NCBI GenBank assembly: GCA_041751795.1 | Contig: JBGSWU010000275.1 | Coordinates: 1 to 6,162 of the forward strand | Source: JBBECJ01 sp041751795 | GTDB taxonomy: Bacteria; Chloroflexota; Chloroflexia; Thermomicrobiales; CFX8 | Direction: 5' to 3' | Length of the DNA stretch: 6,162 bases | In this document: piece by piece, positions 5,566 to 6,162 of the stretch | How positions within the stretch are numbered: position 1 is the stretch's first letter | How the letters are laid out: the number at the start of each line of letters is the position of its first letter | The notes under the pieces: model-generated | Databases searched by the model: none | The model's input: only the letters and a program-made list of their open reading frames with translations | Told to the model about the DNA's origin: nothing | Position numbers and translations under genes: made by a program

Positions 5566-6015
5566 CTACTTCGCCGCACTTCGGTAATCCTCGCGAGGTG
5601 GGCTGAAGATATCGATCACGAGACAACCTTGCGGACCAGCGACGGCCGAATGCGGGAGATTCCCCGGGATCGTATATGCGTGGCCGTTGACGAGCGCTCG
5701 CGTTTCGTCACCGATTGTCATCAGGATCTCGCCTTCGAGCACAAGGCCGATCTGCTCATGCTCGTGCGCGTGGGTCGGAACGGCGGCACCCGGCTCGATT
5801 CGCACCCAGTTCGCCATCATCTTCCCACCGGCCATGACATTCATCCGAATGCCCGGGATCGGTTCGAAACTGGGGAGTTTATCGACATCGTAGAACGCTG
5901 GCTGGAAATCAAGGTCTTCGGCTGTACGAGCCTCCTCTGGCTGAACCCAGAAGCCTGTCTCATGCGAATGTCCAGAATCGTTGGAGGCAGTTCGATCGTC
6001 TGACGTATGTGCCAT
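5566..6015 (-). CDS. Small single-domain cupin protein
   Basis: This soluble 149-residue protein has one cupin beta-barrel, with a flexible, polar N-terminus containing HSH (16-18). The cupin core runs from about 65 to 137. Motif 1 is PGAAVPTHAHEHEQIGLVLEG (75-95), giving His82, His84 and Gln88 (or Glu87) as probable metal ligands. Motif 2 includes the IPGNLPHSA stretch (116-124), with His122 as the fourth ligand. The pattern is that of KdgF-like small cupins, where a glutamine replaces the usual glutamate. KdgF acts on uronates, but no sugar genes lie nearby, so the substrate is unknown. The C-terminus DIFSPPREDYR (135-145) is common in these proteins. ATG 6015 is chosen because AAGGGA lies nine bases upstream (6030-6025); the frame also extends to a TTG at 6042, adding nine residues. 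It lies upstream of the ArsR-type gene on the same strand but is separated by 215 bp containing hairpins and a promoter candidate, so it is probably a separate transcript. Confidence 0.87.
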   Translation of the reverse strand: MAHTSDDRTASNDSGHSHETGFWVQPEEARTAEDLDFQPAFYDVDKLPSFEPIPGIRMNVMAGGKMMANWVRIEPGAAVPTHAHEHEQIGLVLEGEILMTIGDETRALVNGHAYTIPGNLPHSAVAGPQGCLVIDIFSPPREDYRSAAK

Positions 6016-6059
6016 CGGTCGACATCCCTTCGTCGCTATCAAGGTACGAATGTGGCTGC

Positions 6060-6065
6060 ATCATA
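6060..6065 (-). promoter_or_regulatory. Candidate -10 box for the cupin gene
   Basis: TATGAT on the minus strand matches the -10 consensus at five of six positions, 44 bp before the ATG at 6015. No good -35 hexamer is visible: 17 bp upstream reads TCGCGC. The promoter may need an activator or may be misassigned. Confidence 0.4.
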
Positions 6066-6077
6066 GGCTATCCGTCT

Positions 6078-6095
6078 GGATCGCGCGACCGATCC
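6078..6095. promoter_or_regulatory. Dyad GGATCG-N6-CGATCC, possible operator upstream of the cupin gene
   Basis: Perfect six-base arms separated by six bases cover the -35 position of the candidate cupin promoter. This fits a binding site for a dimeric regulator that either blocks or replaces -35 recognition. The evidence is symmetry and position only. No local regulator gene is tied to it, and the arms differ from the GGACACC repeat upstream of the ArsR-type gene. Confidence 0.35.
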
Positions 6096-6162
6096 TGCTT
6101 CGTCGTCACCCAGTCCTGACCATGGTTCAGTACTATCGGCGCAGGTTCCCGCACAGCTGATT

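Noticed and set aside
6116..6130. Near-palindrome CTGACCATGGTTCAG
   Set aside because: The arms are offset by one base and it lies far from the mapped starts, so it is probably chance.
6068..6162. Minus-strand open frame entering from the right edge, ending at TAG 6070-6068 (last residues QDRSRDPDG)
   Set aside because: It could be the 3' end of an upstream gene, but about 30 codons with no recognisable motif and unremarkable codon use are not enough to call it.

Overview
The window is an ordinary-looking stretch of bacterial chromosome, moderately GC-rich by eye, with tightly packed genes and frequent GTG/TTG starts. Two features suggest a Chloroflexota-like host, perhaps near Thermomicrobia/Sphaerobacter: a long ArsR-type regulator with a large N-terminal domain, and an ST1585-like metallo-beta-lactamase-fold hydrolase beside it. 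This assignment is an impression from protein style and is not proven. No RNA gene, CRISPR array, insertion sequence or phage gene was seen.

Left part (1-1719, minus strand): an operon-like pair made of a long NfeD/ClpP-class membrane serine protease followed by the 5' end of a slipin (stomatin-like SPFH protein) cut by the left edge. The slipin lies in a different frame from the ATG-started ORF that covers the same bases, and it probably starts at a TTG. This is the classical bacterial and archaeal NfeD-stomatin pair, in which the protease is thought to act on, or with, its stomatin partner in the membrane.

Centre (1720-3259): a short divergent promoter region separates nfeD from folC, a Mur-ligase-family dihydrofolate/folylpolyglutamate synthase and the only plus-strand gene. 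folC ends inside the 3' end of the next, convergent gene (21 bp overlap).

Right-centre (3239-5350, minus): an ArsR-family regulator with a roughly 285-residue N-terminal domain is followed 45 bp later by an MBL-fold hydrolase. Both start with GTG behind good ribosome binding sites and look like a two-gene operon. The regulator lacks the metal-binding cysteines of classical ArsR proteins. A 7-9-7 inverted repeat lies just upstream of the regulator, in operator or leader position.

Right part (5351-6162): a noncoding stretch of about 215 bp with several interlocking inverted repeats (5475-5530), probably the end of the cupin transcript; a small single-domain cupin on the minus strand; and its upstream region, with a candidate -10 box and a GGATCG-N6-CGATCC dyad. 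The most hypothesis-rich items are the regulator-hydrolase pair with its putative operator, and the unexplained hairpin cluster. No clearly novel system was demonstrated.
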